Below, piece by piece: positions 15,701-27,378 of a stretch of DNA of 64,000 bases. The stretch is from Pseudoscleropodium purum (lineage: Eukaryota > Streptophyta > Bryopsida > Hypnales > Brachytheciaceae). The position numbers were made by a program, and so were the translations under genes. The notes beneath the pieces are model-generated. The model made no database searches. It saw only the letters and a list, made by a program, of their open reading frames with translations, and was not told where the DNA came from. The DNA is taken from positions 7,876,501 through 7,940,500 of the forward strand of contig OZ017796.1 in assembly GCA_963969395.1 (NCBI GenBank), written 5' to 3'. Position 1 is the first letter of the stretch. Each line of letters starts with the position of its first letter.

Positions 15701-18700
15701 CAGGGTCTGAAAGCACTCAGTTTGGCGCTGTTGCACTCTTGGACCCTCTGGAGGATCCTGTAAGTACTCATTGTCTACCTTGTATAAATAGTATTGGAAA
15801 GCTTTAGTTGGAAATTGAGAATGTGATTTGTGACACTTAGAATGACAAGCTGCCAGCTGCATCCCGATTCCAGATGACAGTTCAAACCATAGGATCAGAA
15901 ACGCTAAAAGGAAAGCAGAGGATTTCAATTAGATCATGAATTCAAGCAAGCGTTGGAAAGTCATGGTTATGTTTTTAAACCACTTTACAGGGCTAAACTT
16001 GATGTATTTGGTGATTTCAATATGTGCAGGATGGGAATGTAGAACTTCGAGTCGTTGATAATAATAATTCGCACTTCAGATTCCTCGTTACAACAACATC
16101 ACACCCAGATGGATTTGCACAAACACAGGTACTACCATCCGGTCTTAAGAATCAAAAAATGCTGTCCAGCTGCATCATCTGTGTAACTGACAAAGATCAT
16201 TGAGTTTCTTTTATTCCAAAGAACTATTTTGACCTGTGGGATGTGGATCAGGTGGTCCGTTTACGTCCGTACACATTGTTCACAAATCGACTTGGACTAC
16301 CTCTTGAGTTGAGGCAGGCGGGTGGAGATCAACTGATGACTTTGAATCCTTGGGATTGGCGGACCACATTTGCCTTTCCAGCGGTCCAGGAACCCCTTCA
16401 TTTGCAGGTGAAAGGACACACTCTCTGCAATGAATTATAAAATATAAATTGAATACTGATGCTGGATGTGCACCATAATCTGATTAATATTATGCTGGAA
16501 ATGGAGTTCAAAGTGTTCAATGTTCGATATGGACTTTTATTGTTCGATATTGAGCTCACCGAAATACACCTGTGATACATTTCTCTTTCAGATTCGATTG
16601 GAAGGATCAGAATGGTCGTTCCCATTTCCTATGGATAAGGAAGAGCTTATGAACATTACTGTGCGCCATACTGATGGACGAAGGCAGTCAGTACGACTGG
16701 ATGTCCGTGGGTATGAGGATGGATCTCGGTTTATTTCCACCTTTCAGTTGGGTTCAGGTCGAGGTCCTTACAGGTATGTGGAGATTCTGCTTCCGAAACC
16801 ATGCACGTTTTTATTCAGATCTTATGTGAACGCTGTTATCGATCATGTAAGGTGCTTTCACATGCCGGATGTATGTAAATCAATATTGTATTATACTACG
16901 ATCCGCAGTAATTGAGATTTCTGTTCAAGGTAGTTTCTACTGAATTCTCTACAAGGTACATTTTCCAATACGATCTCTTAATATATACAATTCACCCTAG
17001 ACTCATATTGATCGGTGGTCATCGTCTTGCAGGGTTGAAAATAGGACGGGTAGGGTTAAAATCAAATATCGTCAGGTCGGTCTAGATGAAAATTCATGGA
17101 GGAATGTAAGACCACATTCGTCAGCCACCTTTGCTTGGGAGAATCTTCTAGGTGAAAAGCTTTTGGAGGTTATCCAAGACGGAAGGGATGTCGCACAAAG
17201 TGCTAAGATAGATCTTGACAAAATGGGCGATCACCCTATGATTTCTGGTGGCGAGTCTGATTCTTTGAATATTTGCGTTCGGGTATGTCAGTCTAAACTT
17301 TCTTTTCATCTATTTAGAAGATAGCAGAAGTGATTACCGTGGAAACTGGAAAGCTGTTACTGTATTTACTTATGAAACGGCTTGGCACGAACTCGGGATG
17401 TAGATCGTTTCTGACTCTATTGAAATGTTTCTATTATTTGTTCTGAATTTGTCGCAAATGAAATTCATGCTAAGCACTGGTATATTTTCAGGTGCTGGAT
17501 GCTCCAGAGGCCAAGGTAGTGAGGTTCTTTAATCCAGAAGTGGAGATTCAAACCAAAGAAGATGTTGAAGGTGACGAAATCGAACAAACGGTTCCAAGTC
17601 AAGGTGCCACGCAACCCATGCAAAATGACCAAGAGAGGCGCCCGGAAGCTCCGTCTCAAACGCAGATCACTGTGGGTATTAGCAAACTTGGTCTATCAAT
17701 TGTTGACCATCAGCCACGGGAATTAATTTTCGTTGTTATTGAAAAGGTGGACCTTGCCTATGCAACTGGACTAGGCGAGGACGTTAGTAGGTAAGCCCAA
17801 GATCTATAACGCCTTTCCTGTAAGACTACAATCATGTTTTCTAGCTTGGCACTCTATCTATCTTGGTTTTGTCTTCCCTTCATTAATTTTGCAAGGTTGT
17901 ACAGGTTCACAGCCACGATGGGATATATGCAAATAGACAATCAGCTTCCTCATACACCCATGCCCGTACTACTAGCCCCTGAGCTTCACGAACATGAGGG
18001 GTTTGTTATCAAGGCCATTGCATCCATGAAGGCTGAGACTGATGAAGCCGTTAAAGTTTATCCATACCTTGGTTTGCAGGTGCGCTGTTCTGACTTTCAA
18101 TTGCCATGCCCCTGCTGATCTCATGACCACCGCAGCTGTTTTCAATGTTGATAGTGATATGCTAAGATCTCTCAGGAAAGAATGTCTGGGCGTCAGCAAG
18201 TAGACACTTCATCTTATTCGAATTTTGTGTTATATACTGTCATGTTTATAAGAGGTGTTTCATGATGCTTTTGCACATGAGAGAAAGTGCGGTATTGAAG
18301 CAAACCAATTGAATGATTGCAGTTAACTAGAAGCGCATGGCGTATCAATGCACACGAAGCGTTAATATGGGCATGTTTGGAGATGTATAACAAGCTACAT
18401 CTTGATCGTCTCGCATCGGATTCTCCGGCAGTTGTCCAAGTGGACCCAGAGATTCGCATAGAGTATGCTTATATTTCGCCTATCTCTTTTCTTGCTCTGG
18501 AAATCGTATGAAAATCATCACCAAATAAAAAAATGTTTGGCAACACTTTTTTATGTGTTGCAACACATAAAAGAATTGAGAAGCACCATTTCTCTGTACG
18601 CCTATTTTGTATTTGAAACACGTAGAATTGCTAGTGATCTTTCCTGTTTCACATCGTAGTACAATGTAAAGTGCCCTAAAGATTGCGATTGGTTTCAGAA

Positions 18701-21700
18701 GCACTTTGTAAACGAATTCGAACAAGTATTCCAACTAGAATTCAATGAGGTTGTTTTCAGGATATTTTCAAAATCAGATTTAGTAAAGTGTGGTTATTTT
18801 CAGGACGTTGAACGTGTCTGAATTGCGGTTGAAGCTCTCATTGGAAACAAGTCCAGATCAACGACCGCAGGGAAAACTTGGCATCTGGGGTCCTGCAGTT
18901 ACCACGCTAGGAAACATTTCTAAAATGCCGGTGAGTATTTTCATCACGATGATCTGTAGTAAGTACTGATAGTGTTTGTTGGTGCTGTATGATTTGTGCC
19001 ATGTCCTGCTTAAATCCACTTTCGGCAATTACAATATGATAAATGCAGACTGATCAGCTAAAGCACTCAGCAAAATATAATTGACTGAAAGCACTGTGGC
19101 ATTCAATATGCATCATAATAGCGGGTGGAAGGTCATAATTGGTGATCCACATCAGCTTCAGTAGGTTTTATATTTTTATTTCCAATTTAGAGGGGTTATT
19201 AGTGGATATTATCTCAGTCTATCCTTGCACACCCATCATTCTATTTTGCAAGTCACTGTCGGATTATCTTTATTTCTCTTTGATAGAGCTAATCGAGTCC
19301 AATCATGTTTGATGTCAGATCAACTTGCGCCCTGTATTTCGGGAAAATCGGCGGATGCGAAACAGTCAGGTACAAGATCAGATATTGAACCGAGTGAAAC
19401 GGGATCTTATTCACCAACCTCTTCAGCTTCTGACAGGTGTGAACGTCATTGGCATGACGAGTTCCACACTTGGCACTATGAGCCGAGGAGCCGCAAGTTT
19501 ATCAAAAGATGATGATTTCGTGCGCGTCAGGACTAATCAGGTCAGGCTGTTGATTCATGCCATCTTTTCAAGTGGGCATTTGAATCCTATGTTTCAGATA
19601 GAAATGTCACCCTACATGAGGTTTCATAACTTTATTACCGTCATTTGAGTAGTTAAAGGGTTCTTCTGCTCAATTCGCGTATTTGGCGGCTCCTGAGGAA
19701 TGTATATGTCTTTCTGATGGTTGCAGGAGACCGCGAGAAAAGTAACAGGCGTGGGAACTGGCGTGGCCCAAGGGACTACATCGTTGGCCCGAGGTGTGGG
19801 TTATGGAGTTAAAGGAATCGTGACAAAACCCATCGATGGTGCTCAAGGTAGGGGAGCTGCGGGATGTATGCAAGGGGTGGTTAAGGCCTTGGTTGGGGTG
19901 GTTGTGGAACCCTTAAGTGGGTGTCTGGACTTTATGGCTTTGAGTGTTAGTGGCATAGGCACAAGCTGTTCAAACTGCTTCGAAGTTTTTGATCACGACC
20001 GGAAATTTGAACGATATCGCCTTCCTCGCGCTATCAAGGGAGGTGGCGTTCTCACTGCTTATGATGTTCATGCTGCCCGAGGCCAGGTATGGTTACAACT
20101 GCAGTTTAGCCATTCCTCCGCAGGGGTGCATTGTGTACAACCAGATAGTGACTGGTGATTTGTGTTACAAGTTTGAATGAGTGCAAATCTTCTTGAAAAG
20201 AGTTATGTCCTGCTAAATATTGGTTAAGGAAGTTGCTCTATAAGATTTTTTCCTACCGTGATATCTATTGAACTCCGCTTAAGAGCAGGTTTGCGATGTT
20301 GCTGAAGAGTGTATTTTGACCTGCTTCAGCAAAGTAGGTTGAATTCAGAGGTTTTTGGTGATTGCAGGCTGTTTTACAGCTAGCTCAAAGTGGAGGCACA
20401 ATTGGGAGCAAGGATGTGCTCAAAACTGCAGGAGCTTTTGCCTTTTCAGACTTTTACCAAGATCATTTTTATCTCCCCAATAACTGTATCCTCATGATAA
20501 CCAACCGACGCGTTTTGATGCTACAGGTTAGCAACTCTGTTCTTCACGATTTTTGATCGAGGTTGTCATCTTACGTGAAAAAATCTATTTTGTGGAGTTG
20601 TCAATGAGTAATGTACAACGAAAACACATTTTCCGTGCCCTGCAAATCTGGGCTTGTTCTCTTAATCAAATATGTTGCTCATAGTTTGACGAAGTTCTAA
20701 TATCGGATGAATTTTTTCGGCTACTTAGCAACCGATCCTTGTTTGCAATGAATGTTATTGGTCACTGGATTGTGAAACCTGAGAAGTGGTTTTACATAAT
20801 TTCTGACAGAGCCCGTCCTCACATACGCGAGACAAGAAAAAGGAGCTATCAGACCCATGCACAACTCAGTGGGAAATTCAATGGAATAATTTGCTGGCCG
20901 TGGAGGCTAACGAGCAGGTCCTCCTTCACATCAAAGATTCCGCCAAGGATTTTACTAAAGCCATACCGTGCAACCCTTCAAATGGTTCTGGGACCCCTCA
21001 AGTCACTGAAATTTACCAGGCCATTCACCAGCAATGGCGGGAAGTTTGTCCAACTCCTGAAGATCCATCGAAAGTTAAGGTAATGAGCTGATCCCGGGAC
21101 TGAAGCAATTGCATGAGCCCTTTTATATTAGAGAACTACTGTGAGCAACTTCATCGTAGTCAAAATGGCACCAGCTCTGCTTAACATATTCGACATATTG
21201 AAGAGGAATGTGTGACGTTATCAATGACAGAAATCCCGGAGGTTTGGAAGAAATCCCAAGTCAAGACCGGCACATGATAATGGAAAAAGCGGCAGGAGTA
21301 GCCAATCAAATTCTAGCCGATTGCTTGCCGAGGGGGGTGATCCTTCAGGTTTTTCAGAACGAGGATGGGATGAACAGGGAGCTCCAACAAGTGGAGAGGA
21401 TGACGAATTTCGGATGGAAACCTCTTTAGGCACATCAATCTGGAGTTGTAGAAATACGAACGGTTCTTGCACGGTATAAACTATGACTTCTCATATTGTC
21501 AGCATCTCGTCATTCTTAATAATAAGTATGGATAAGCAGAATTCGATACCTCAGTGTATAGGGTTACTTACTACAGAATCGTAATTCGATCAGGACATCG
21601 TTGATTTAGTTATGAATGTTTTATGCACTATTTTATCAACTACGGTTATTACGGTTCATGAAAATGAGCTTATGAAAATTATATTCTTTGTGTTGCAGGG

Positions 21701-22863
21701 GTCAACAGAAGCTGATAGCATCTCATTTTGGCGACCTGATCCACCATCTGGGTGAGTCCCTTTGACTTGGACGCATTATGTGGTATTTCACGTGTGAGGA
21801 AATACTGGCAACTTGTATACGCACTTACACTTGCGATGCTCCAGTGTTTCACATGAGTTGTTGGAAATATTCGAAAAATTGTTTTGAAATTGATGTCAAA
21901 ATTTCACCGACAGAGCTGGTTTCTCTGTTTGTGGCGCGCGCTAAGCTCTTAGTTTTCATTTTATCTATCTGGCAGGTACGTATCTGTTGGAGATGTGGCA
22001 TACGCTGGAGACTATCCAGACAGTCAAACGGTCGTAGCCTACAGATACGACGAGGGTCGATTTGAGAAGCCTGTGGGTTTTGATCTGGTATGAACATCTA
22101 CATTGACCAAACTATTCCCTCTTCGATCAAGTTTGATCATGTCCTTCGTTGTAATTAGAGAAAGCGCTCATGAGGCTTCTCACATCTTATACGTTCAGCT
22201 CTCTCCAGTTGCACACACGACATTTGAATGTTTTCCAATAACGTGTGAACATAACTTGACAGATTGTAAAGATATGCTGGGAATGTACAATTGTATGGTT
22301 GTGAACACATGACGAGAGTTTATTTGTTTCCCTGAGCCAGTACAATTAGAGAGGGTACAGGGGAAGTCTTACCAATCTTTCATGAAGACATAATTTTTCT
22401 TTTGCCGCACAACTTTATCTTCTTTTCGGATCATTGAAAGATGATCTCCCCATTGCGCAATTCGTATCTGTGATTGATGTTCAAATCTACCCTTTCTGAA
22501 AGCCCTTTTCTAAGCAGTCTAGATACTTTGGGACAGGTATGGAGGAACTGGAAAGATGGATCTGGCAGTCCCATTTCCATTTGGATGCCGAAGGCGCCAG
22601 AAGGTTATGTGGCACTCGGGTGCGTGGTGTGCGGTGACTATCAAGAGCCGCAACTGGACGTGGTTTGGTGTGTAGAGCGTGATTTGACGGAAGACGCGAC
22701 CTTGGAGGAGACCGCGATTTGGAAGGCCCCAAGTGAAGCTCCCTGGAAATGTTTCATCTACCCAGTGGCAAGTGAGGTCAAGACCTTCATTGCGCTGCGA
22801 GAGGAAGCGAATGAGCACACGCCCAAGCCTAGGAAAATTGCTGCTCCTGCTCCTGCTCCTTGA
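7..22863 (+). CDS. VPS13: VPS13-like bridge lipid-transfer protein (VPS13M type), spliced, 5' partial
   Basis: One very large spliced gene runs in from the left edge and ends at the TGA at 22,861-22,863. More than 45 short exons with GT-AG borders keep one reading frame and encode on the order of 3,500 residues; the chorein N-terminus is before the window. In order I read VPS13 beta-groove sequence, VPS62/DUF946-type repeats, a C2-like segment, a dysferlin-type DysF pair, the VAB/SHR-binding region, the VPS13 C-terminal/ATG2-C-like region, a PH-like domain and a final VPS62 pair. VPS13 proteins bridge two membranes and move bulk lipid between them. The VPS62 repeats fit the plant VPS13M group, related to Arabidopsis At1g48090 and At4g17140, rather than SHRUBBY. 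Examples of exon borders are 7-161, 606-680, 1080-1712, 1989-2492, 2668-2808, 3049-3162, 3352-3536, 3682-3790 and 3951-4094. Family assignment is firm; some exon borders are not. Confidence 0.9.
3951..7440 (+). CDS. VPS13 exon block: middle groove region
   Basis: Exons include 3951-4094, 4257-4604, about 4801-5065, about 5428-5852, about 6008-6208, about 6562-6660 and about 7111-7440. The exon at 4257 holds the VPS13 landmark LSDKEYQVITECV followed by an ETPDSPP turn and an acidic loop. The exon at 5428 has VSLRIQRPRLVVAFDFLLAV and EFFVPSM, a well-conserved beta segment of the lipid groove. The piece at 7111 (DLTANLNGFTVES, then FSILQLILRLQDDVMSI) continues the same type of amphipathic beta repeat. 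I could not settle the small exon expected between 3790 and 3951. Confidence 0.75.
7625..9860 (+). CDS. VPS13 exon block: VPS62 (DUF946)-type repeats, middle cluster
   Basis: Four half-repeats follow the W-x-P-x(2-3)-P-x-G-[YFC]-x(4)-G-[DC] pattern: FWRPRPPPGFGVLGDC near 7,660, VWLPSPPEGYVALGC near 8,280, SIWRPNVPSGCAMVGD near 9,330 and YFWIPVAPPGYSVIGC near 9,645. They come as pairs, the first member ending GD and the second GC. An exon around 8,721-8,960 contains the linker WAFWRADSSIGTFF. Exon borders between 9,000 and 9,210 are unclear to me; a GT-AG intron probably ends close to 9,208. Confidence 0.75.
10079..12591 (+). CDS. VPS13 exon block: beta region plus C2-like segment
   Basis: Exons near 10,079-10,243, 10,526-10,690, 10,909-11,092, 11,322-11,617, 11,850-12,035, 12,237-12,280 and 12,446-12,591. 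The piece DLSITGIQASLHGR then NFSLTATTFNSKFDAWEPLIEP is the conserved strand set in which VPS13 proteins have W-E-P-[IL]-[VI]-E-P. The exon at 11,850 reads like the first half of a C2-type beta sandwich (RTRCVNRSEDNNRQVRVFWD then EVFVFEV), completed by RIEIVVNDL and VGYCTFEL in the next two exons. I see no full set of calcium-binding aspartates, so I call it C2-like only. Confidence 0.7.
12785..13935 (+). CDS. VPS13 exon block: dysferlin-type DysF pair
   Basis: Two exons, about 12,785-13,318 and about 13,622-13,935. The first ends with EIFENERCQSGKGWG, then DPGHWCSRD, which follows the DysFN pattern (Y-E-N-[EQ]-R, G-W, P-x-W). The second reads EGWVWMTDWRLD, DRDGWAYANDF and VRRRRWIRSR, the DysFC pattern with its conserved W-x-W, D-G-W-x-Y-A-x-D-F and R-R-R-R-W-x-R. 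DysF domains are known from dysferlin and peroxisomal Pex30-type proteins and occur in plant VPS13-like proteins. All key tryptophans and arginines are present. Confidence 0.75.
14176..17283 (+). CDS. VPS13 exon block: VAB / SHR-binding domain
   Basis: Exons near 14,176-14,649, 14,812-14,880, 15,421-15,760, 16,030-16,129, 16,251-16,407, 16,592-16,773 and 17,033-17,283. Landmarks are VSAPLDLVNFLPVPCKYTV, then LRNPLYLKW, then IQFYVPCWLDSAGCPPLKYK, RPYTLFTNRLGLPLELRQ and the strand INCVR-like ending ICVR. This is the Vps13 adaptor-binding region, which in yeast recruits VPS13 to organelles through Pro-x-Pro peptides and in plants is annotated as SHR-BD after the SHRUBBY protein. Confidence 0.75.
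17492..20083 (+). CDS. VPS13 exon block: VPS13_C and ATG2-C-like region
   Basis: Exons about 17,492-17,790, 17,905-18,079, 18,323-18,462, 18,804-18,930, 19,319-19,540 and 19,727-20,083. Diagnostic strings are GYMQIDNQLPHTPMPVLLAP, RIKRDL-like VKRDLIHQPLQLLTGVNVIG and the glycine-rich amphipathic stretch GVGTGVAQGTTSLARGVGYG followed by VVEPLSGCLDF. The last exon is the amphipathic helix region shared with ATG2, which binds lipid droplets and mitochondria in yeast and human homologues. Conservation here is the highest in the window. Confidence 0.8.
20367..21079 (+). CDS. VPS13 exon block: PH-like domain
   Basis: Exon about 20,367-20,526 encodes FSDFYQDHFYLPNNCILMIT followed by NRRVLMLQ, the core of the C-terminal PH-like domain of VPS13. 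The second exon, 20,810-21,079, starts after an AG at 20,808-20,809 and encodes TTQWEIQWNNLLAVEANEQ and YQAIHQQWREVCP. Both exons keep phase 0. A small exon coding for the strand between them (a CxxCYW-like piece around 20,720-20,790) is possible but not certain. Confidence 0.7.
21231..22863 (+). CDS. VPS13 exon block: C-terminal linker and last VPS62 pair, stop codon
   Basis: Exon 21,231-21,473 is 243 bases. Its coding frame is the one that gives a serine/glycine-rich linker ending TSIWSCRNTNGSCT, because that frame joins in phase 0 to AAG at 21,079 and to GGG TCA at 21,699. The longer open frame starting at 21,208 on the same strand is a shadow. Exons 21,699-21,751 and 21,976-22,089 encode SISFWRPDPPSG and YVSVGDVAYAGDYP; the last exon, from 22,537, encodes WRNWKDGSGSPISIWMPKAP, then GYVALGCVVCGDY, and ends with a short APAPAP tail. 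This repeats the GD/GC pair seen at 7.6-9.9 kb. Confidence 0.75.
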
Positions 22864-25328
22864 ATGGCAACTCGCATTCTAGGTAACATTTTCAATCTAT
22901 ATGTTTGAGGTCTTCAGTCTTTCTAGAGGTTCTGAGATCGTACTACACAACTTTTTGTCGGCATAGATGATCATTGGATTTGTTATAGTAGAGATATTTA
23001 TTGGTGTTGATAAATAAGTGTCTTGGATCCCGTGCAGTAGGGCACCAAAGTGGATCCACCGGATGGGCACAATGTAAATTTTCTCAGATTACGTCAACTG
23101 TTACTCTTGTGTAATATAAAGTATCAAAAGTCGAATTGATTTTGAGTTGATGATCAAGTCAGTGTGCTTGCATGTTTGAAGTACACTCAAAAGTGCACCA
23201 CTCCACAGTTTCATCACGATTCAACAATGCAATCTTGAGTTTATAATGATAATATTGACCATAATTGTCAAATAGAGTTGTCCAACAGAGAGCAACGGTC
23301 TTTAAGCCCAAATTTCTTTACAATATTGTGTCAAAAGTTTGTATCAAGGAATCTATGATCTGCTTAGAACACTCTCAAAGAATTCCGAAGAATCTGGAGT
23401 CTCAACCTAGTAGATCTTTTCTTGTTAGTGAGGGCTTTAACTTACGTCGAAGCGGTTTGGAGAACGAGGAATAGGAATTTCATTATGCTTCATGAATCTG
23501 CTTACTTTGGCATCAAAATATACTGAATTTTACGGGTAGGATACCTTTGCCGCACACAATGCGGCCCAGTTTTTCTTTGATCTGTGTTTGCGTTGTAAAC
23601 AAGCTTAGGTTTCTATCATATTATTTTATTCATTACATTACGAGAAATACAAGTCCTCGTAGAGGCTTATGAGTAAATTTCATGTGCTTTGAAGCTTCTC
23701 ATATGCTTGAGTAGGACCATGAAGAATATAGCCACAGTGACCACATTGCAACACACTGGCACTCTAGTGAGAGGATAGTCTTACATTGAGTTTGACAAGC
23801 AATAAGGATGGACTCTTGGGCTTTGGGCAAGCTGCAAGGCGACCATGAGAATGTGAAAAGTTTCAGGGCTTAGGTAGTGTTGAATCCTCGGGACCTAGGC
23901 AAGCTGATCGCACAATAGAGGCAACGAGTTGCATTGGGCAAGACAACATATGACCCTCTAAATTAGTGCCTGAATCCTTTCTTGAATTTTTGCATATTTT
24001 TGCTTAAATATCATTATAAATATACATTACTTGCCTCAATTTCATGAAACTCATCATACATTATTATGTATGATGAATGTTATTTTTTAAATTCAAGCAT
24101 TGATTTGGATGAAATCAATGAGAAATTATGTGATAAAAAAGTACCGGTCCTTGGAACCTCTCCATTCATTATCTAGATTTCGAATGTTGGAATGCTAAAG
24201 GGTTAAATGATATCCAAGGCGTCTTTGAAGATTACATTTTCCTAATGAATAAGCTAATTCATGTTTGTATCTATTTTCTATGAAGAAAATAGTCCAAAGT
24301 TTGTGCTCCCATAATATTGCTTAGTAGTCACCAATGGTGCCTAGTACTTGCAACAAGGCATGTCTCTTCTTTGGGGAGGCACATGTATGAGATCTATGTC
24401 ATCATCAAAGGTTGAGAATGTACTGCTTAGTTGTTGTTGAATATCTTTCAGTCAAATTGATTTGCTGAACTGATGGTGGTACATCAATGGTGACTCCAAT
24501 TTCTGTCTAAGTATAAAAAATAGTAAAAAAAAAAGTACACAATTACAAGAAACATTTGTTGTTTACACACCCATTCCAAAAGTTATGAAAAAAAAAACAC
24601 CCTCACCTTGAAACCAATGACAAAAGTAGGACAAGGTTAGTAGTATTTCTTGCATGTGCGGTGGCTATAGCTTGTCAAGCTAGCTTGCTCATTCACTACA
24701 AGGGAAAGGGGTGCTTTAAGTGAGTCGTTAAGCCAATTGTCCACCCCCACCTTTCCCATTTTCCCAATAACATTGATGATTGGATGACTTTTGTGAAAAA
24801 AATCACTGCATAAACGTTTACACTTAATGTGGACTTTTCAAATTAAATTCAAGTGCAAAATTGAAGCAAGTGAATAAACTTGTTGAATTGAACATCAACA
24901 GACCCTGTATAACTGCACTTCTAGCAGCATTTGAGACTAATAAAAGTGTCACTAACCATAAAAGCTTTGCATTGGTTTCAAAACACCAGCAGTTCTCACA
25001 ACTAATAAGTCCAAAAGACCCACCAAAAGAATTCAGGGAGTTTTTTGCAAAACTTACAGACAACAAATTCTCAACAACTGAGGTTTTGAGAATATTAAAG
25101 GACAAATATCAAAATTTTCAATTTACCATTATTTTGAAGTATAGAGACAATGGATTTCAATTTTTTTTAAATGCTTGAAAGATTTTTCTTGTTAGTTTTT
25201 AATTTTAAAATTCCAATTTCTATTAAAAAATTAATTTTGCAAACTTTGGTGCACTTTAAATTTTCATGGTTCTTAAAACTTTTGAATATCTAAAATTTAT
25301 AATTCAAAGGTGAGCTTCAAGGTTTATA
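22864..25328. other. 3' flank of VPS13 and AT-rich intergenic DNA
   Basis: The first 200-300 bases are probably the VPS13 3' untranslated region. After that there is no open frame that looks coding, no RNA gene and no clear repeat unit. The sequence drops to the AT-rich composition of the rest of the intergenic DNA from about 24 kb on. Confidence 0.5.
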
Positions 25329-25332
25329 TTAA

Positions 25333-26200
25333 CCCCTAAAGTTCTTTAACTATGTTTTCACCAAAACCACTCCAAAACTATCATTTTTAGGACAAGTATC
25401 AAAAACAAATTTAAAACATTTTTGGACACATCCAACCATAGGATCTTGTAGTTTGATCATTTTAGAAGATGTTAAAAAAAATTTAGAAATTTCCGCCGTG
25501 TAGATTGCAAGATATTACCATTTGAATTGACAAAAAGTCTTTTTTTGGCCCTGCAAAAATACGGGCAGCTGCACTTCACAAGGTCACATTTGTATGAAAA
25601 AATGTCCAAAATGGTTGAAACTCTTTGGATTTTTTCTTCAAAGAAAGTTGGCTACATGCTTGAAAAATTTCAGATCATTTGGAATTGCACAACATATAGG
25701 AAAAAAATAGTAAGTAGAAAATAGAGAATGAATCAAAATACTAAATTGTTAATAAGTTAGTTATGGAATTGAAAAATGCCAATCTCAATGGTTGAAATGT
25801 TGTAATAAGCAATTTTCACCTAACATTTTATTTTTTTTCAAAAATATTGAAAATTGAGTTAAATAAAGAATTTCAAAATTTATCTTAGAGTACAGAATCC
25901 ATAACCCCCTGCACACTAAAACACCTCATAACTTTTGACTCATTAATCAAAATGGAATGATTCAAAGCTTTCTATGAATAAATAGATCTAGAAAATTAAT
26001 TTCAAATTTTTGTTTTTGAAAAAAGTGATTTTTTCAGATCTGCTCACATTGCCCAAGTTGAGAAATAAACTATATATTAAGCCATAACTTTTGACTCATA
26101 TTTCCAAATGTCTTGAAATTTAGTGCACATGAAAGATATTTCTTGTCCACACCTTCTATTAAAATTTGGACCAAAAATATAGAAATCTCCATTCAAATGC
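25333..26200 (+). mobile_element. TTAA-flanked non-autonomous element, family 1, copy 1 (right end lost)
   Basis: The left end reads TTAA at 25,329-25,332 followed by CCCCTAAAGTTC. The body matches copy 2 (29,780-30,701, opposite strand) and copy 3 (55,627-57,123, same strand) across nearly its whole length, for example the segment around 25,545-25,680 and the segment around 26,025-26,170. The matching right terminus is not present; similarity fades after about 26,200, so this copy is truncated or diverged there. It contains no transposase frame. Confidence 0.6.
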
Positions 26201-26874
26201 ACCTATCATTTAACATTTACATCTATTTTCTTATATTTTTAAAATTAATTTTCTAATTTTCAAGTGCTCCAAAAAAGTTTACATATATTGGACCAAATTA
26301 CATCAAATAGTAATAGTGTTTTGTGGAATCTCCCAAACATTTTTGAGGTCCTAAGTCATTTCAACTCCAAAACTTTACAAATATTTCAAGAAAGACTTCA
26401 AAAATTATGAACTAAAGTGAGCCATTCGTGACTTCCATTCTTTTTCCAAAAAAACCTTACTATAAAAGATTTTGAGCCATGCAATGATCAAAAAGGCACT
26501 TTTAATATCCTTATTAGTAACATCCACTAATTTAGATGGAATACAAAACTTCTCACAATCATCACTACAAGCTCCTAAGGCCTAAATCCATGCAACATCC
26601 TACCATACAAAATATTCCCAAATCATTCATATTCAAGTTTTTCTAAAAAAGTAACCTAGAAAATAACCAAATATAAGACCTACACTAATCTTCCTTGGGT
26701 TTCTACCAATACATCTTTACTATCTCACTCAAATAATTAAGAAATTGGATTAAAAAGTAGAAAAGACTCTTCCTTCTCACGAAGGAAAATAATGCATTAA
26801 GTGTCAATTGTGGAATTTTAGATGAGCAAGCTCTCATTTATATAAACCTCTTAAGATTGGAATTTTTTTCCTTT

Positions 26875-27120
26875 AGAATATGGAAGGTAATGGAATTTAG
26901 AACATGTATGAAATGTAGAAAATGAAAGTAAAATGAAAAATAAAAGACAATAGTATAAAGTAAAAAATAAAAGACAAATGTAAAATGTAATGTAAAAGAC
27001 TAAAGTAAAATGAAACATTGAATAAAGATGGTGAATGAAATGCAAAAGGTGAATACCCAATGGATGTAGAATACAAATGTTGAAGGAAAAGTAAAAGTAA
27101 AATGTAAAAGGTGGCATACT
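26875..27120. repeat. Purine-rich degenerate repeat (GTAAAAT/AAAG units)
   Basis: The plus strand is almost entirely A and G with T, made of loose repeats of GTAAAATG, AAAAGTAAA and AAAGAC. Cytosine is very rare. The tract ends 13 bases before a good TATA box. It may be simple degenerate satellite or an upstream element of the small frame at 27,379. Confidence 0.45.
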
Positions 27121-27132
27121 CATGCCATTACC

Positions 27133-27140
27133 TATAAATA
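27133..27140 (+). promoter_or_regulatory. Candidate TATA box
   Basis: TATAAATA at 27,133-27,140 in a C-TATAAATA-AG setting is a textbook plant TATA box. It lies 239 bases upstream of the start codon of the small open frame at 27,379. In AT-rich DNA such matches also arise by chance. Confidence 0.35.
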
Positions 27141-27378
27141 AGAGAGGCCTTTCTCAATTATCCCAAACTCAAAGTGCTTTCAACATTTGAAAGGCTCATA
27201 CATCTTTTGGTAACTTAGCAAGAAAAATCATAGAGATTGCATCATTCTCTAAATAATTTTCTCAACACAAATTAAAGTTCCATCTACACTAAAGTTTTTG
27301 TCTTTCGTAGAAGATTGAAAGGGACCCAAGCTACAACATTGAAAATAGAGATCAAAAGAACTTGTCCATTGATTAGCC

